DNA from: an uncultured Deferribacteres bacterium
Lineage (GTDB): Bacteria > Zhuqueibacterota > JdFR-76 > DREG01
Reading direction: 5' to 3'
Length of the DNA: 41,295 bases
Assembly: GCA_913009825.1 (NCBI GenBank)
Contig: CAJVYQ010000046.1
Span: forward strand, 1-41,295
Shown here piece by piece: positions 10,335 through 18,902 of the stretch; positions within the stretch are counted from its first letter, which is position 1; every line of letters begins with the position of its first letter. The notes beneath the pieces were generated by a model. The model worked only from the letters and a program-made list of their open reading frames with translations, made no database searches and was not told where the DNA came from. A program made the translations under genes and the position numbers.

Positions 10335-10363
10335 TTCCTGAATTGAATAGTAACTTTCAGGAA
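10335..10363. repeat. Small inverted repeat downstream of rodA
   Basis: TTCCTGAA (10335-10342) and TTCAGGAA (10356-10363) are perfect inverted arms around a 13-base loop containing GAATAGTAAC, which resembles the short repeat found elsewhere in the window. There is no T-run after it, so it is not a standard terminator. Function unknown. Confidence 0.35.
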
Positions 10364-10374
10364 ACTCGAAAAAA

Positions 10375-10548
10375 ATGGACCACAAAATGGGAATGCTACA
10401 GAAAAAAATTAAATTTACCATCCTTCCCGTATATGTGAGAAGGGATTCGGTCGAAAACGGCATGAAGGTCTTCCAATTCCGTCCACACGAAATGATAAGG
10501 AACCAGTTTATGGATAATATGCACCTGAATAGTTACAAAAATGATTAA
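10375..10548 (+). CDS. Possible 57-aa hypothetical ORF between rodA and lgt
   Basis: An open frame of 57 codons starts at ATG 10375 with GGAA about 11 bases upstream, and begins MDHKMGMLQKKIKFTILP. I recognise no domain. Its last codons run through the short intergenic repeat (10523-10536), which argues that it may be a chance reading frame. It almost fills the 284-base rodA-lgt gap, and I see nothing else coding there. Confidence 0.2.
   Translation: MDHKMGMLQKKIKFTILPVYVRRDSVENGMKVFQFRPHEMIRNQFMDNMHLNSYKND
10521..10536 (+). repeat. Short intergenic repeat GCACCTGAATAGTTAC before lgt
   Basis: This is the same 14-base core (ACCTGAATAGTTAC) as at 113-126 and, inverted, at 1254-1267. It lies 27 bases before the lgt start codon. 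It may be a solo end of the MITE-like element at 1254-1358 or a regulator site. Confidence 0.45.
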
Positions 10549-10563
10549 ATATAAGAATAAATA

Positions 10564-11373
10564 ATGCACCCCGTTCTGTTCAAAATAGGCGCTTTTGAAT
10601 TGCGCAGCTACGGTTTGATGCTTGCCCTGTCCTTCGTTTTAGGTGTTTGGTTCACTGCTTACCGTGCAAAAAAACAAAACATCAAAACCGGGATCGTTTT
10701 TGATTTGTCGTTGATTATTATTGTGACAAGTATAGTTGGCGCCCGATTTATGTATGTTATTTTCCATATAGATGAATTCCGCGGACGCTGGCTGGACACA
10801 ATTAATCCGGTGCAAAGCTCGGGAGAAATCGGTTTGTCGGGAATGACGGTGATCGGCGGTTTTGTTCTGGCTGTTATTTGCAGTCTTCTATATTTGTCGC
10901 TTAAAAAACAACCGGTTTTAAAAATTGCCGACCTGTTCGCTCCGTCTGTTGCCCTGGGAATATTTATAACCCGTATCGGCTGCTATCTGAATGGCTGCTG
11001 TTACGGGAAGACCTGTGCTCCCGCTCTGGGGGTGGTTTTTCCATCAAATTCGCCCGCCGGTTTTGTTTTCTCACAACAACCTATCATCCCAACTCAATTA
11101 TATTCATCTCTTTATGGCATGCTCATTTTTTTTATTTTAATCCTTGCCGAAAAGAAGTTCCGGCGTTTCGACGGATTTTCTTTTTTCTTGTTGTTCACTC
11201 TCTACGGCATCGCCCGCTTTATCATCGATTTTTTCCGATATTATGAACACAGTATGGTACTAATTAATATCGGCACCGTTTCTTTTTCTGTTAATCAGGG
11301 AATTAGCCTCCTTTTAGCCACTTTGTTTGGCGGTTTGTTTCTTCAAAGGATACATAAAACAAAACCGGAATAG
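10564..11373 (+). CDS. lgt: Prolipoprotein diacylglyceryl transferase
   Basis: 269 aa inner-membrane protein with about seven spans. Lgt moves the diacylglyceryl group of phosphatidylglycerol onto the lipobox Cys of prolipoproteins. The opening HPVLFKIGAFELRSYGLMLAL and the signature RIGCYLNGCCYGKTC (137-151; Arg137, Asn143-Gly144) are clear. The region aligning with the E. coli His103 loop reads GLSGMTVIGG, so an Ile (about residue 97) appears to replace that His; this varies in the family and needs a proper alignment. No strong ribosome binding site precedes the ATG. It serves the lipoprotein candidates here, such as 11543-12358. Confidence 0.92.
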   Translation: MHPVLFKIGAFELRSYGLMLALSFVLGVWFTAYRAKKQNIKTGIVFDLSLIIIVTSIVGARFMYVIFHIDEFRGRWLDTINPVQSSGEIGLSGMTVIGGFVLAVICSLLYLSLKKQPVLKIADLFAPSVALGIFITRIGCYLNGCCYGKTCAPALGVVFPSNSPAGFVFSQQPIIPTQLYSSLYGMLIFFILILAEKKFRRFDGFSFFLLFTLYGIARFIIDFFRYYEHSMVLINIGTVSFSVNQGISLLLATLFGGLFLQRIHKTKPE

Positions 11374-11542
11374 AAAAAAGCCTTGATTTTTTACTCTAAC
11401 TTTTATTTATTTAGTAGAATTAGAATCGAATGAAAATGGAATATGTGTTTGAATTAAAAGAATATTTTTCTTCATCGAACCTTTTTAGAAGATGTTTCAT
11501 TTTTTATTTACGTAAATAATATTAGTAACCATGGAGGTTGAA

Positions 11543-12358
11543 ATGAATTGGAATAAAGGCATTTCCATTATTTTATTGGTTTTGGTCTCAGGTTTTTGGT
11601 TGATGTGTGCTTCATCAAAACCGGAAGCAGCTAATACAAAACAAGTAGAAAAACAAAAAGTTGATCAGTTGATGAAAGGTAAGAAATCGGACACGGCAAA
11701 AAATCAAACGCAGGAAGACGATATTTTAAAGAAATTAGGAATCTCCGACGAAAAGACCGGTGACTTAAAAAAAGAAGTCATTTCCGAAAAGAATGCGATG
11801 AAGAGTCAAGTGGGTAATCTGGAAAACAAATTGCAGGAAAAAGATTCGGAAATTTCCAAATTAAAATCCAATCTGCAAAACAGCAACAAAAAATTAACTG
11901 ATTTGGAAAATGTGTTAACTGATTTGAAAACATCGACGAAAGTGCAACCTTCGTTGTCCGGAACGTCCGGGATGACCAATATGCCCTTTACCGAGTACAA
12001 AAGAAAATATGAAGCGGCCAGGCAGGAGTATCTGAAACGAAACTTCAATTCTGCAATCAGGGGTTTTGAAGAATTGCTCAATATGGATGTAACCAATTCC
12101 CTGTCCGATAATTGCCGTTACTGGATCGGTGAATCTTATTATGGGCTGGAAATGTATCAGAGAGCATTGGCCGAATTCGAGAAAGTCTTCGCTTTTGTCA
12201 ATTCAAATAAAGAGGACGCGGCTCAATTGAAGATCGGTTTGTGCTACAAAAATATGAATCAAAAACAAAATGCCAGAGACGCCCTCAACCGTATGATTAT
12301 GAAATATCCGAAGAGTGAATTTGTAAATCTGGCCAAACAAATATTGAATCAATTATGA
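11543..12358 (+). CDS. Coiled-coil and TPR lipoprotein, YbgF/CpoB-like
   Basis: 271 aa. It has a lipoprotein-type signal (membrane core LLVLVSGFWLMCASS, lipidated Cys at about 22), then a Lys/Glu-rich linker and a long predicted coiled coil (about 70-125, LENKLQEKDSEISKLKSNLQ...). The C-terminus (about 148-271) carries three TPR-like helical pairs ending in the CpoB-style phrase LNRMIMKYPKSEFVNLAKQIL. YbgF/CpoB links Tol-Pal to peptidoglycan synthesis; no tol genes are in the window, so the call rests on architecture. I prefer ATG 11543, because GGAGG at 11534-11538 is its ribosome binding site; the in-frame ATG at 11531 would include that site. AT-rich sequence upstream (11400-11525) probably holds a promoter. 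Confidence 0.72.
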   Translation: MNWNKGISIILLVLVSGFWLMCASSKPEAANTKQVEKQKVDQLMKGKKSDTAKNQTQEDDILKKLGISDEKTGDLKKEVISEKNAMKSQVGNLENKLQEKDSEISKLKSNLQNSNKKLTDLENVLTDLKTSTKVQPSLSGTSGMTNMPFTEYKRKYEAARQEYLKRNFNSAIRGFEELLNMDVTNSLSDNCRYWIGESYYGLEMYQRALAEFEKVFAFVNSNKEDAAQLKIGLCYKNMNQKQNARDALNRMIMKYPKSEFVNLAKQILNQL

Positions 12359-12379
12359 TGTTATTACCGGATTTTTTAT

Positions 12380-13378
12380 ATGCCTGAACTGCGAAAAGAC
12401 CCGGTTATCGGGAGATGGGTAATTATTTCAGCAGAAAGGGGGAAAAGGCCGTCGGATTTTCTCATTGCATCCGAGAAGAAAAGAGGCGGTTTCTGTCCGT
12501 TTTGTGAGGGGAATGAAGATAAAACCCCACCGGAGGTGCTCGCTTATCGTGCGCCTGGAACACTGCCTAATAAACCGGGATGGCGGATCCGGGTGGTTTC
12601 TAATAAATACCCGGCGCTGCAAATTGAGGGTGAACTGAAACGACGGGGCAATGGCGTTTATGATTTTATGAACGGTGTCGGCGCTCACGAAGTCATCATA
12701 GAAACGCCCGATCATGATAAAGATTTGTTCGATCTGGATGTGACTCAAATCGAAGATGTTTGGTGGGCAACCCGGGATCGAATTCTGGATTTGCAGAAAG
12801 ACTCCAGGTTTCAGTATATTCTGGTGTTCAAAAACCATGGTGCCGCTGCGGGAGCATCTTTGGAGCATACCCACTCGCAACTTATTGCCACACCAATCAT
12901 CCCGAAACGTGTTTTAGAAGAATTGAACGGTTTTCAGAAGCATTACGGGTACAAAGAAAGGTGTATATTCTGTGATATGATCCGGCAGGAGAAGGAAACG
13001 GACAAAAGAATTGTTCTGGAAAATGATCGATTTATCGCTTTTGAACCTTTCGCGCCCAGGTTCCCTTTTGAGACCTGGATTTTGCCTAAAAACCATATTC
13101 TTCATTTCGAAAATTCGCAAAAAGAAGATTATGCCGATTTGGCCCGAATCATGAAAGAAACCGTTGCCAGAATAAACCGGGCTTTGTCGGATCCTCCCTA
13201 TAACTTTGTAATTCATACGGCACCGCTGACAGAAGATAATTATCAGAATTTTCATTGGCACATCGAATTTATCCCGAAACTAACCAAAATTGCGGGTTTT
13301 GAGTGGGGCTCCGGATTTTATATTAATCCCACTCCGCCCGAAGATGCCGCAAAATTTTTAAATGAAATTGAACTTTGA
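12380..13378 (+). CDS. galT: Galactose-1-phosphate uridylyltransferase
   Basis: 332 aa. GalT exchanges UMP between UDP-glucose and galactose-1-phosphate (Leloir pathway). The first block is RKDPVIGRWVIISAERGKRP, typical of the DPxxGRWV start. Zinc-site cysteines are in CPFCEGNED (about 35-43). The nucleophile block is LEHTHSQLIATP (His-x-His-x-Gln form; the usual Pro is Thr here). The second HIT-like block is NFHWHIEFIPKLT. It is 21 bp after the TPR lipoprotein and 18 bp before glgA, so likely co-transcribed with glgA. It could supply nucleotide sugars to the glycan locus downstream as well as to glycogen. Confidence 0.93.
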   Translation: MPELRKDPVIGRWVIISAERGKRPSDFLIASEKKRGGFCPFCEGNEDKTPPEVLAYRAPGTLPNKPGWRIRVVSNKYPALQIEGELKRRGNGVYDFMNGVGAHEVIIETPDHDKDLFDLDVTQIEDVWWATRDRILDLQKDSRFQYILVFKNHGAAAGASLEHTHSQLIATPIIPKRVLEELNGFQKHYGYKERCIFCDMIRQEKETDKRIVLENDRFIAFEPFAPRFPFETWILPKNHILHFENSQKEDYADLARIMKETVARINRALSDPPYNFVIHTAPLTEDNYQNFHWHIEFIPKLTKIAGFEWGSGFYINPTPPEDAAKFLNEIEL

Positions 13379-13396
13379 AAATGATAAATTAATTTT

Positions 13397-14881
13397 ATGG
13401 CTGTCCCTTTAAAAATTTTCTTTGTCTCACCGGAAATTTCACCTTTTGCAAAAACCGGGGGGCTTGCGGATATTGCTTCTGCCCTGCCCAAAGAAATCAA
13501 AAATGCCGGTCATGATATACGGCTTTTCATGCCACAATATACGGTGGTCAATGACCGAAAATTTGTTTTAAGGGAAGTGATTCGTTTAAAAAAACTGGAT
13601 ATTCCCTTTGGTGATACCCGGATCCATGTGAATATTAAATCTTCTTTTCTCCCGGATACAAAAATTCAGGTCTATTTTTTAGATTATCCCCCTTATTTTA
13701 ACCGGGAAGAATTCTATGTAGATCCAAAAACCAACCGGGATTATGCAGACAATGCGGAAAGATTCGCTCTGTTTTGCCGTTCCGCCATCGAGACGTTGAA
13801 GCGACTGCACTGGCACCCGGATGTAATCCATTGTAATGACTGGCAAACGGGATTCATACCGGTTTTTTTGAAAACACTTTATAAAGATGATGATTCATTT
13901 AAAAATACGAAAACCCTTTTTACCATTCATAATTTGGCTTATCAGGGGATTTTTCCTGTCTCTAAACTTAAAATGACCGGTCTGCCGGATACTTTATTTA
14001 CCATCGGGAACAGCCTTGAATATTATGGAAAAGTCAGCTTTTTGAAAGCCGGTATTGAATATGCGGATTTGATCAATACGGTAAGTCCCACCTACAATCA
14101 GGAAATTCAAAATGATAAAGAATTGGGCTTTGGATTTCAGGATATTTTAAAGCGGCGCTCAAAATCTCTTTATGGCATTTTAAATGGAGTGGATTATTCG
14201 GAGTGGAGTCCGGAAGTTGATCAATGGATCCCGGGAAAATATGATAGTAAATCACTAACAAATAAAATTGTTGATAAACAACAGCTCCTCGGATTTTGCA
14301 ACCTGCCGTACGATGAAAACGTGCCGTGCATCGGTCTGATTTCACGTTTGGTTGATCAAAAGGGATTGGATTTGATTGTAAAAAAGTTTGACCAAATTAT
14401 GGAACCGGGCGTACAATTTATCATTTTAGGAAAGGGAGAGGAGAAATATCAGGAGTTTTTCACTGCAGCGGCCCAAAAGTATCCGCAGCAATTTGCTGCC
14501 TTTTTCCGTTTTGATAACCGGTTGGCACATTTGATTGAAGCCGGTTGTGACATGTTTCTCATGCCGTCTAAATTTGAACCGTGTGGATTGAATCAACTTT
14601 ACAGCCTGAGATACGGTACTATCCCCATTGTACGAAAAACGGGCGGGTTAGCGGATACAGTGGTTGATTTTAGTACAGATGAACAGAAGGGTACCGGTTT
14701 TGTTTTTGAAAAATATGATGCCGACGATTTTTTAACGACCCTTAAATTGGCTGTTCATACATTTGGAGACAAGAAGAAATGGAAAGGAATGATAAGGCGG
14801 GGAATGAAACAGGATTTTTCCTGGAAGGCTTCATCCCGTGAATATATAAAGCTTTACACAAAGTTAAACAAAGAGAAATAA
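13397..14881 (+). CDS. glgA: Glycogen synthase, ADP-glucose type (GT5)
   Basis: 494 aa GT-B enzyme that extends alpha-1,4-glucan. The N-terminal ADP-glucose binding motif KTGGLADI begins at Lys19. The catalytic/acceptor stretch HWHPDVIHCNDWQTG and the C-terminal SKFEPCGLNQLYSLRYGTIP (about residues 391-410) followed by VRKTGGLADTV are standard. No good Shine-Dalgarno is present, and coupling to galT is probable. No glgB, glgC or glgP is seen within the window. A small hairpin follows at 14932-14948. Confidence 0.94.
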   Translation: MAVPLKIFFVSPEISPFAKTGGLADIASALPKEIKNAGHDIRLFMPQYTVVNDRKFVLREVIRLKKLDIPFGDTRIHVNIKSSFLPDTKIQVYFLDYPPYFNREEFYVDPKTNRDYADNAERFALFCRSAIETLKRLHWHPDVIHCNDWQTGFIPVFLKTLYKDDDSFKNTKTLFTIHNLAYQGIFPVSKLKMTGLPDTLFTIGNSLEYYGKVSFLKAGIEYADLINTVSPTYNQEIQNDKELGFGFQDILKRRSKSLYGILNGVDYSEWSPEVDQWIPGKYDSKSLTNKIVDKQQLLGFCNLPYDENVPCIGLISRLVDQKGLDLIVKKFDQIMEPGVQFIILGKGEEKYQEFFTAAAQKYPQQFAAFFRFDNRLAHLIEAGCDMFLMPSKFEPCGLNQLYSLRYGTIPIVRKTGGLADTVVDFSTDEQKGTGFVFEKYDADDFLTTLKLAVHTFGDKKKWKGMIRRGMKQDFSWKASSREYIKLYTKLNKEK

Positions 14882-15000
14882 TCTGTGTTGTTTTGGGACA
14901 ATGTTTCTCCGGTTCACACAGAATCGCATCTTTTTGGATCGTCCAAAATGGAATAGGATTTGAAATGTTCTGATCCGGCTTTTTAAATTTCATGGCATGT

Positions 15001-15029
15001 TATTTGTAATAGGGAAATTGATTATACTA
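15001..15029 (+). promoter_or_regulatory. Candidate sigma-70-like promoter of the polysaccharide operon
   Basis: TTATTT at 15001-15006 and TATACT at 15024-15029 are separated by 17 bases. This is the best -10-like box in the 223-base gap after glgA. The -35 match is weak, and if the host uses Bacteroidota-type promoters the call would not hold. Transcription from here would produce a leader of about 70 nt containing the hairpin at 15043-15081. Confidence 0.3.
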
Positions 15030-15042
15030 TTAAAGGTCTGAA

Positions 15043-15081
15043 GAAAATATTTGAATTAAATGAAAATATTTTCTTTTTTTT
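15043..15081 (+). terminator. AT-rich hairpin plus T-run in the leader of the polysaccharide operon
   Basis: AGAAAATATTT (15043-15053) and AAATATTTTCT (15064-15074) form a perfect 11-bp stem with a 10-base loop. Eight T residues (15074-15081) follow. It has intrinsic-terminator form but an unusually AT-rich, weak stem. It lies 24 bases before the STAS gene start, so it either ends glgA transcription or acts as an attenuator for the capsule operon. Confidence 0.5.
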
Positions 15082-15104
15082 ATCTCAAAAATTGAAGTGA
15101 GGCT

Positions 15105-15818
15105 ATGGAAGGCATTCAGGTTTTTGAACAGAAAGTTGGTTACAATAACGATATCATTTATCTCAAAGTCAGCGGATACATCGATACCTCAACCTCTTTA
15201 GAACTCGTCAAAAAATTAAAAGCCATTTTAGACCGGCATTTTGTCCAATTTGTGATCGATTTAAGCGGAGTTAATTATGTAAGCAGCGCCGGTTGGGGAG
15301 TGTTTGTCGGTGAAATAAAATCGGTACATGAACAGGGAGGAGATATCAAACTGGTTAATATGACGCCGGATGTGTATGATGTTTTTCAAATGTTGGAATT
15401 TGATAAAATTTTACGCATTTGCGATTCCATTGAAGAAGCCATCAACGAATTTGATCTGTTACGCGGCTTTGATATTACTACATCCCCGGTAAAAGAAATT
15501 CCCGAGACTCAGGAGGAAATAAAAACCGTTCCGGATGTTCAGGTTTCACCCGTTCCTGCCGAAACTATTCTTAGTCAGAATTTATCGGCGGAAGCCTGGT
15601 CAAAAAGAAGTGTGAATCCGGCTGCGTTGCCTGTGGCGGAAAAAATCAAACATTTAATTACATATAAGCCGATGTCGGGGGTGATGGCAATCAAAAAGGA
15701 ATTAAATTCGGAACTTTACGGACATACGAAAATAAATATTTTAAAATTGCTCCAATTGTTACGTGAATTGAATTTGGATACCAAAGAGAAGAGATATCGC
15801 TTCTATCGTTCCCGATAA
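15105..15818 (+). CDS. STAS-domain protein with a C-terminal helical (possible winged-helix) domain
   Basis: 237 aa, no signal or membrane segment. Residues about 8-110 form a STAS domain of the anti-sigma-factor-antagonist kind, with the phosphorylation-site pattern IDLSGVNYVSSAGWGVFVGE; Ser60/Ser61 sit at the SpoIIAA phospho-Ser position. A linker rich in Pro, Glu and Val (about 125-165) leads to a basic C-terminal domain (about 175-237, EKIKHLITYKPMSGVMAIKKEL... ending KEKRYRFYRSR) that could be a winged helix; this is inference. It opens the polysaccharide operon, 16 bp before the Wza-like gene, which suggests a phospho-switch controlling export or expression. No matching kinase or phosphatase is in the window. 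Confidence 0.75.
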   Translation: MEGIQVFEQKVGYNNDIIYLKVSGYIDTSTSLELVKKLKAILDRHFVQFVIDLSGVNYVSSAGWGVFVGEIKSVHEQGGDIKLVNMTPDVYDVFQMLEFDKILRICDSIEEAINEFDLLRGFDITTSPVKEIPETQEEIKTVPDVQVSPVPAETILSQNLSAEAWSKRSVNPAALPVAEKIKHLITYKPMSGVMAIKKELNSELYGHTKINILKLLQLLRELNLDTKEKRYRFYRSR

Positions 15819-15834
15819 TTTTTAAGAGGATATC

Positions 15835-16497
15835 ATGAAATCATTTTTACCTTTACTGTCAGCGGCTCTATTTCTATCGATAATCACAGCCGGTGCATTC
15901 AGCCAACCTTCACAAGATGGGGAAATCCTGGTTGCCGGCGATGCCGTACTGATTCAAATATGGGATGTTGCCGGTGATACCGGTGGCAAAAGCCCCGTTT
16001 CCAGCTTATCCGGAGAATATAGTATCGATCCTAACGGAAACATCCTGTTGCCGTTTGTTGGGCCGGTATATGTGGCCGGAAAAACAACGGACGATCTTGC
16101 CGAAATAATCAAAAATAAATATGCCGATATTTTGCGGGAACCTTTCATATATATCCGGCCTCTGATTCGGGTGGTTTTGGCCGGTAGCGTAGCAAAGCCC
16201 GGTTCCTATTATATCGACTCGAAAAACTCACTTTGGGATTTGCTGGATATGGCAGGCGGTCCCACTTCGAATGCGGATTTAACAAAAATGCAGGTGAGAA
16301 GAGGCGGAGAGAAAGTGAAAGAAGACCTCCTTTCTGCATTTGAAAACGCTCACTCCCTGAGTGAAGTAGGCGTCCAGACCGGTGATCAAATAATTGTTCC
16401 GCCCAGAAGTAGTTTTCAAATTAAAACTGTAATCAGTTACTTAAGTTTTGTTTCTTCAATTGCATTATTGTATTTACGCCTGCAAAGGGGTTATTAG
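15835..16497 (+). CDS. Wza-like polysaccharide export protein (short form)
   Basis: 220 aa. A cleavable signal peptide (about 1-23, ending AGAFSQ) has no lipobox Cys, unlike classical Wza. The Poly_export domain covers about 30-105 (GDAVLIQIWD... GEYSIDPNGNILLPFVGPVYVAGKT), followed by one SLBB-like domain (about 110-185, VVLAGSVAKPGSYYI...). The C-terminus (about 197-213, VISYLSFVSSIALLYL) is a hydrophobic helix. The protein is much shorter than E. coli Wza and lacks further SLBB repeats. It should form or gate the periplasmic/outer-membrane export path together with the Wzc-like protein downstream. A ribosome binding site, AGAGGA, is clear. Confidence 0.85.
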   Translation: MKSFLPLLSAALFLSIITAGAFSQPSQDGEILVAGDAVLIQIWDVAGDTGGKSPVSSLSGEYSIDPNGNILLPFVGPVYVAGKTTDDLAEIIKNKYADILREPFIYIRPLIRVVLAGSVAKPGSYYIDSKNSLWDLLDMAGGPTSNADLTKMQVRRGGEKVKEDLLSAFENAHSLSEVGVQTGDQIIVPPRSSFQIKTVISYLSFVSSIALLYLRLQRGY

Positions 16498-16524
16498 AAT
16501 AGTAATTTAGGAGTTTTTATATTA

Positions 16525-18876
16525 ATGGGAATTGAAAATTTTTTTGAGGAAGAAAACTCTAGTGAGCAAGAGTTAAATTTTGATGTCAAACGTTATTTAC
16601 GTGGAATTTATAAACGAAAATGGATTGTATCCGGGATATTCTTTTTAATTACAATTCCATTATTACTTTATATCAAAAGTCAACCTCCGGAATATGAAGC
16701 CTACACCTGGATCCGTTTTAAAAACTACAATCCGGAACGGCTCCGGTTACTCAATGAGGATCGCTTTACTGAACTTACCAGCCGGACATTTGCAGAAAAA
16801 GTAGTGGCCCAGTTAGGCCTTACTATCGATTTAATAGATGAAGATAAAAAAAACGGTTTAATGCGGCAGGACATTTTTAGCGAATTATATACTGATCCTA
16901 ATAAACAATCTGAAACCGGGAAATATCTATTAACTATTAAAGATTCAACTTTTGTAATTTACTACCTGAATCAGGATGAAAATAATCGAAGCAAAATCGC
17001 TTCAGGCAAGATTTCTGAACTTATCGATCGTTCATTCACTTTTAATGGTATTACTTTTAAACTAAATCCAAACATTTTGCAGAAATGTGATGAAGTAAGA
17101 TTTAGTGTAAAAGGATTCCGAAGTACGGTGAAATGGTTTCAATCCCGTGTTCAGGTTTCAATGGGCAGGGGCGGTACATTAATGCGCATTCAAATGGTTC
17201 ATGATAACCCGCAGATTGTAGCAAGTATGGTGAATAGTCTGGCAAATATCTTTTTGGAAGAAAGCATCTCTTTTGAAAAAAGAAATACCAAGCTACGCAA
17301 ACAGACCATAAAAAATCGATTGCAAGTTGCCAAGAAGGACCTGGATAGAGATCAGGAATCTTTACGTCAGTTTCAAAAATCCCATCCGCTCAGTTTAAGT
17401 ACTGATATCCAAAACAACGTGACGGAGCTTTCCGCATTACAAGCAAGGCAGCGCACCATTGAGAATAACAAACAAACCGTATTAGACTTTCGCAACAAAC
17501 TGAAGGACTTTGACAAAAACACCATCACACCGGGGCAGGAAGATTCGGAAATCAGGTTTATTTTTCGGGAAATTGTTAAAAATCTTCTCTTCGCCGGTGA
17601 CGCTACCATGGGAATTTTATCTCAGCAATTGGCTGATGCAGAAGCAGAGCGGCAAAAGTTAATAAATAAAGGTTTCTCTGTTAATCATAGAAATGTGGTG
17701 GAAATAGATCAGAAGATAGTCAATATCCAGTCGCATATTCTAGAAACTTCATCTCAATTAATCCAAAAAAATGATGTAAAATTGAGAGAATTACAGAGTC
17801 AAATCAACAGCATCAATGAGGAGATCAATAATCTTCCTGCCGAAAAGCAGAGACTTGCAAATCTTGAAAATCAGGTAGAAATATCGCAAAAAATTTACGA
17901 TGATCTATTGATCCAATCGCAGGAGCTACAAATTTCCGATGCGGTTGAGACAAAAGGGATCAGTATTTTAGACCCTGCTCTTCCTCCGGACTCTCCCAAA
18001 AATACCAGTAAAAAGCGAAATGCAATGATTGGCGTTATCTTCGCCATGTTCTTTTCACTAAGTGTTGCCGTTGCTTTGGAATTGATGGACAAAACTGTGA
18101 AATCTCCTGATGATGTGAAAAGATATCTCAAACTGGATGTGATAGGTACTATCCCCAAAGTGGAATTCGAAAATGAATTTGATTTAAAAGATGGAGACAA
18201 GCTAAAACGGATCGATTCCCAGTTAGTCACGTACGATTATTCTCCGACGCCAATTGGGGAAGCGTACCGGGCTTTACGTACCAAAATTGTTTTTTCAAAA
18301 AAAACAGGAAAAATCCGAACGCTGGTAATTACGAGTTTTGCAGCGGGAGATGGTAAATCGTTTACATCCGCTAACCTTGCGGTTACGTTGGCGCAGCATA
18401 AAACCAATACGTTATTGATCGATTCGGACCTGCGCCGTGGTGTTTTGCACAATACCTTCGGACTGAAAAAAGAGCCGGGTTTCAGTAATTATCTGATGAA
18501 TATGGCGCGATTGGATGATATAATTCATGAAACTTATGTTCCCAACCTGACGCTGATAAGCTGTGGCTCCATGATGCCGAATCCTTCCGAACTTTTAGGA
18601 TCAATTCAATTGAAACGATTTATTGAGGATGCCAAACGGCGTTTCGATATGATTCTTTTTGATTCTCCCCCCCTAAATGCCGCTACGGATTCGGTGGTTC
18701 TGGGAACCCAGTCGGATGGAGTCGTTCTGATTGCCCGGGCGGATGTTACCAATAGAAATGTAGCCAAACAAAAACTTGACCTGTTTGAAAATGTCCCGGC
18801 AAATGTGATCGGTGTGATTTTGAATGGAACAGATACTGAATTAGCACATGACGGTTATAGTTATTATCATTATTGA
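16525..18876 (+). CDS. Wzc-like chain-length determinant and tyrosine autokinase
   Basis: 783 aa. The Wzz domain has a first membrane helix at about 34-51, a long periplasmic coiled-coil region (about 250-470) and a second helix at about 499-520. The cytoplasmic BY-kinase domain has Walker A AAGDGKS (Lys611), Walker A' LLIDSDLRR (Asp633, Asp635) and Walker B ILFDSPP (Asp713). The tail HDGYSYYHY (775-783) has four tyrosines (778, 780, 781, 783), the usual autophosphorylation cluster. It would control polymer length and export with the Wza-like protein 28 bp upstream. No Wzb-type phosphatase is present in the window. Confidence 0.93.
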   Translation: MGIENFFEEENSSEQELNFDVKRYLRGIYKRKWIVSGIFFLITIPLLLYIKSQPPEYEAYTWIRFKNYNPERLRLLNEDRFTELTSRTFAEKVVAQLGLTIDLIDEDKKNGLMRQDIFSELYTDPNKQSETGKYLLTIKDSTFVIYYLNQDENNRSKIASGKISELIDRSFTFNGITFKLNPNILQKCDEVRFSVKGFRSTVKWFQSRVQVSMGRGGTLMRIQMVHDNPQIVASMVNSLANIFLEESISFEKRNTKLRKQTIKNRLQVAKKDLDRDQESLRQFQKSHPLSLSTDIQNNVTELSALQARQRTIENNKQTVLDFRNKLKDFDKNTITPGQEDSEIRFIFREIVKNLLFAGDATMGILSQQLADAEAERQKLINKGFSVNHRNVVEIDQKIVNIQSHILETSSQLIQKNDVKLRELQSQINSINEEINNLPAEKQRLANLENQVEISQKIYDDLLIQSQELQISDAVETKGISILDPALPPDSPKNTSKKRNAMIGVIFAMFFSLSVAVALELMDKTVKSPDDVKRYLKLDVIGTIPKVEFENEFDLKDGDKLKRIDSQLVTYDYSPTPIGEAYRALRTKIVFSKKTGKIRTLVITSFAAGDGKSFTSANLAVTLAQHKTNTLLIDSDLRRGVLHNTFGLKKEPGFSNYLMNMARLDDIIHETYVPNLTLISCGSMMPNPSELLGSIQLKRFIEDAKRRFDMILFDSPPLNAATDSVVLGTQSDGVVLIARADVTNRNVAKQKLDLFENVPANVIGVILNGTDTELAHDGYSYYHY

Positions 18877-18902
18877 TCCCAAGTGAATAGGAAAAAGAAT
18901 TT

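Noticed and set aside
14932-14948. Terminator of glgA (TTTTGGA-TCG-TCCAAAA)
   Set aside because: A neat hairpin, but no T-run follows on the + strand.
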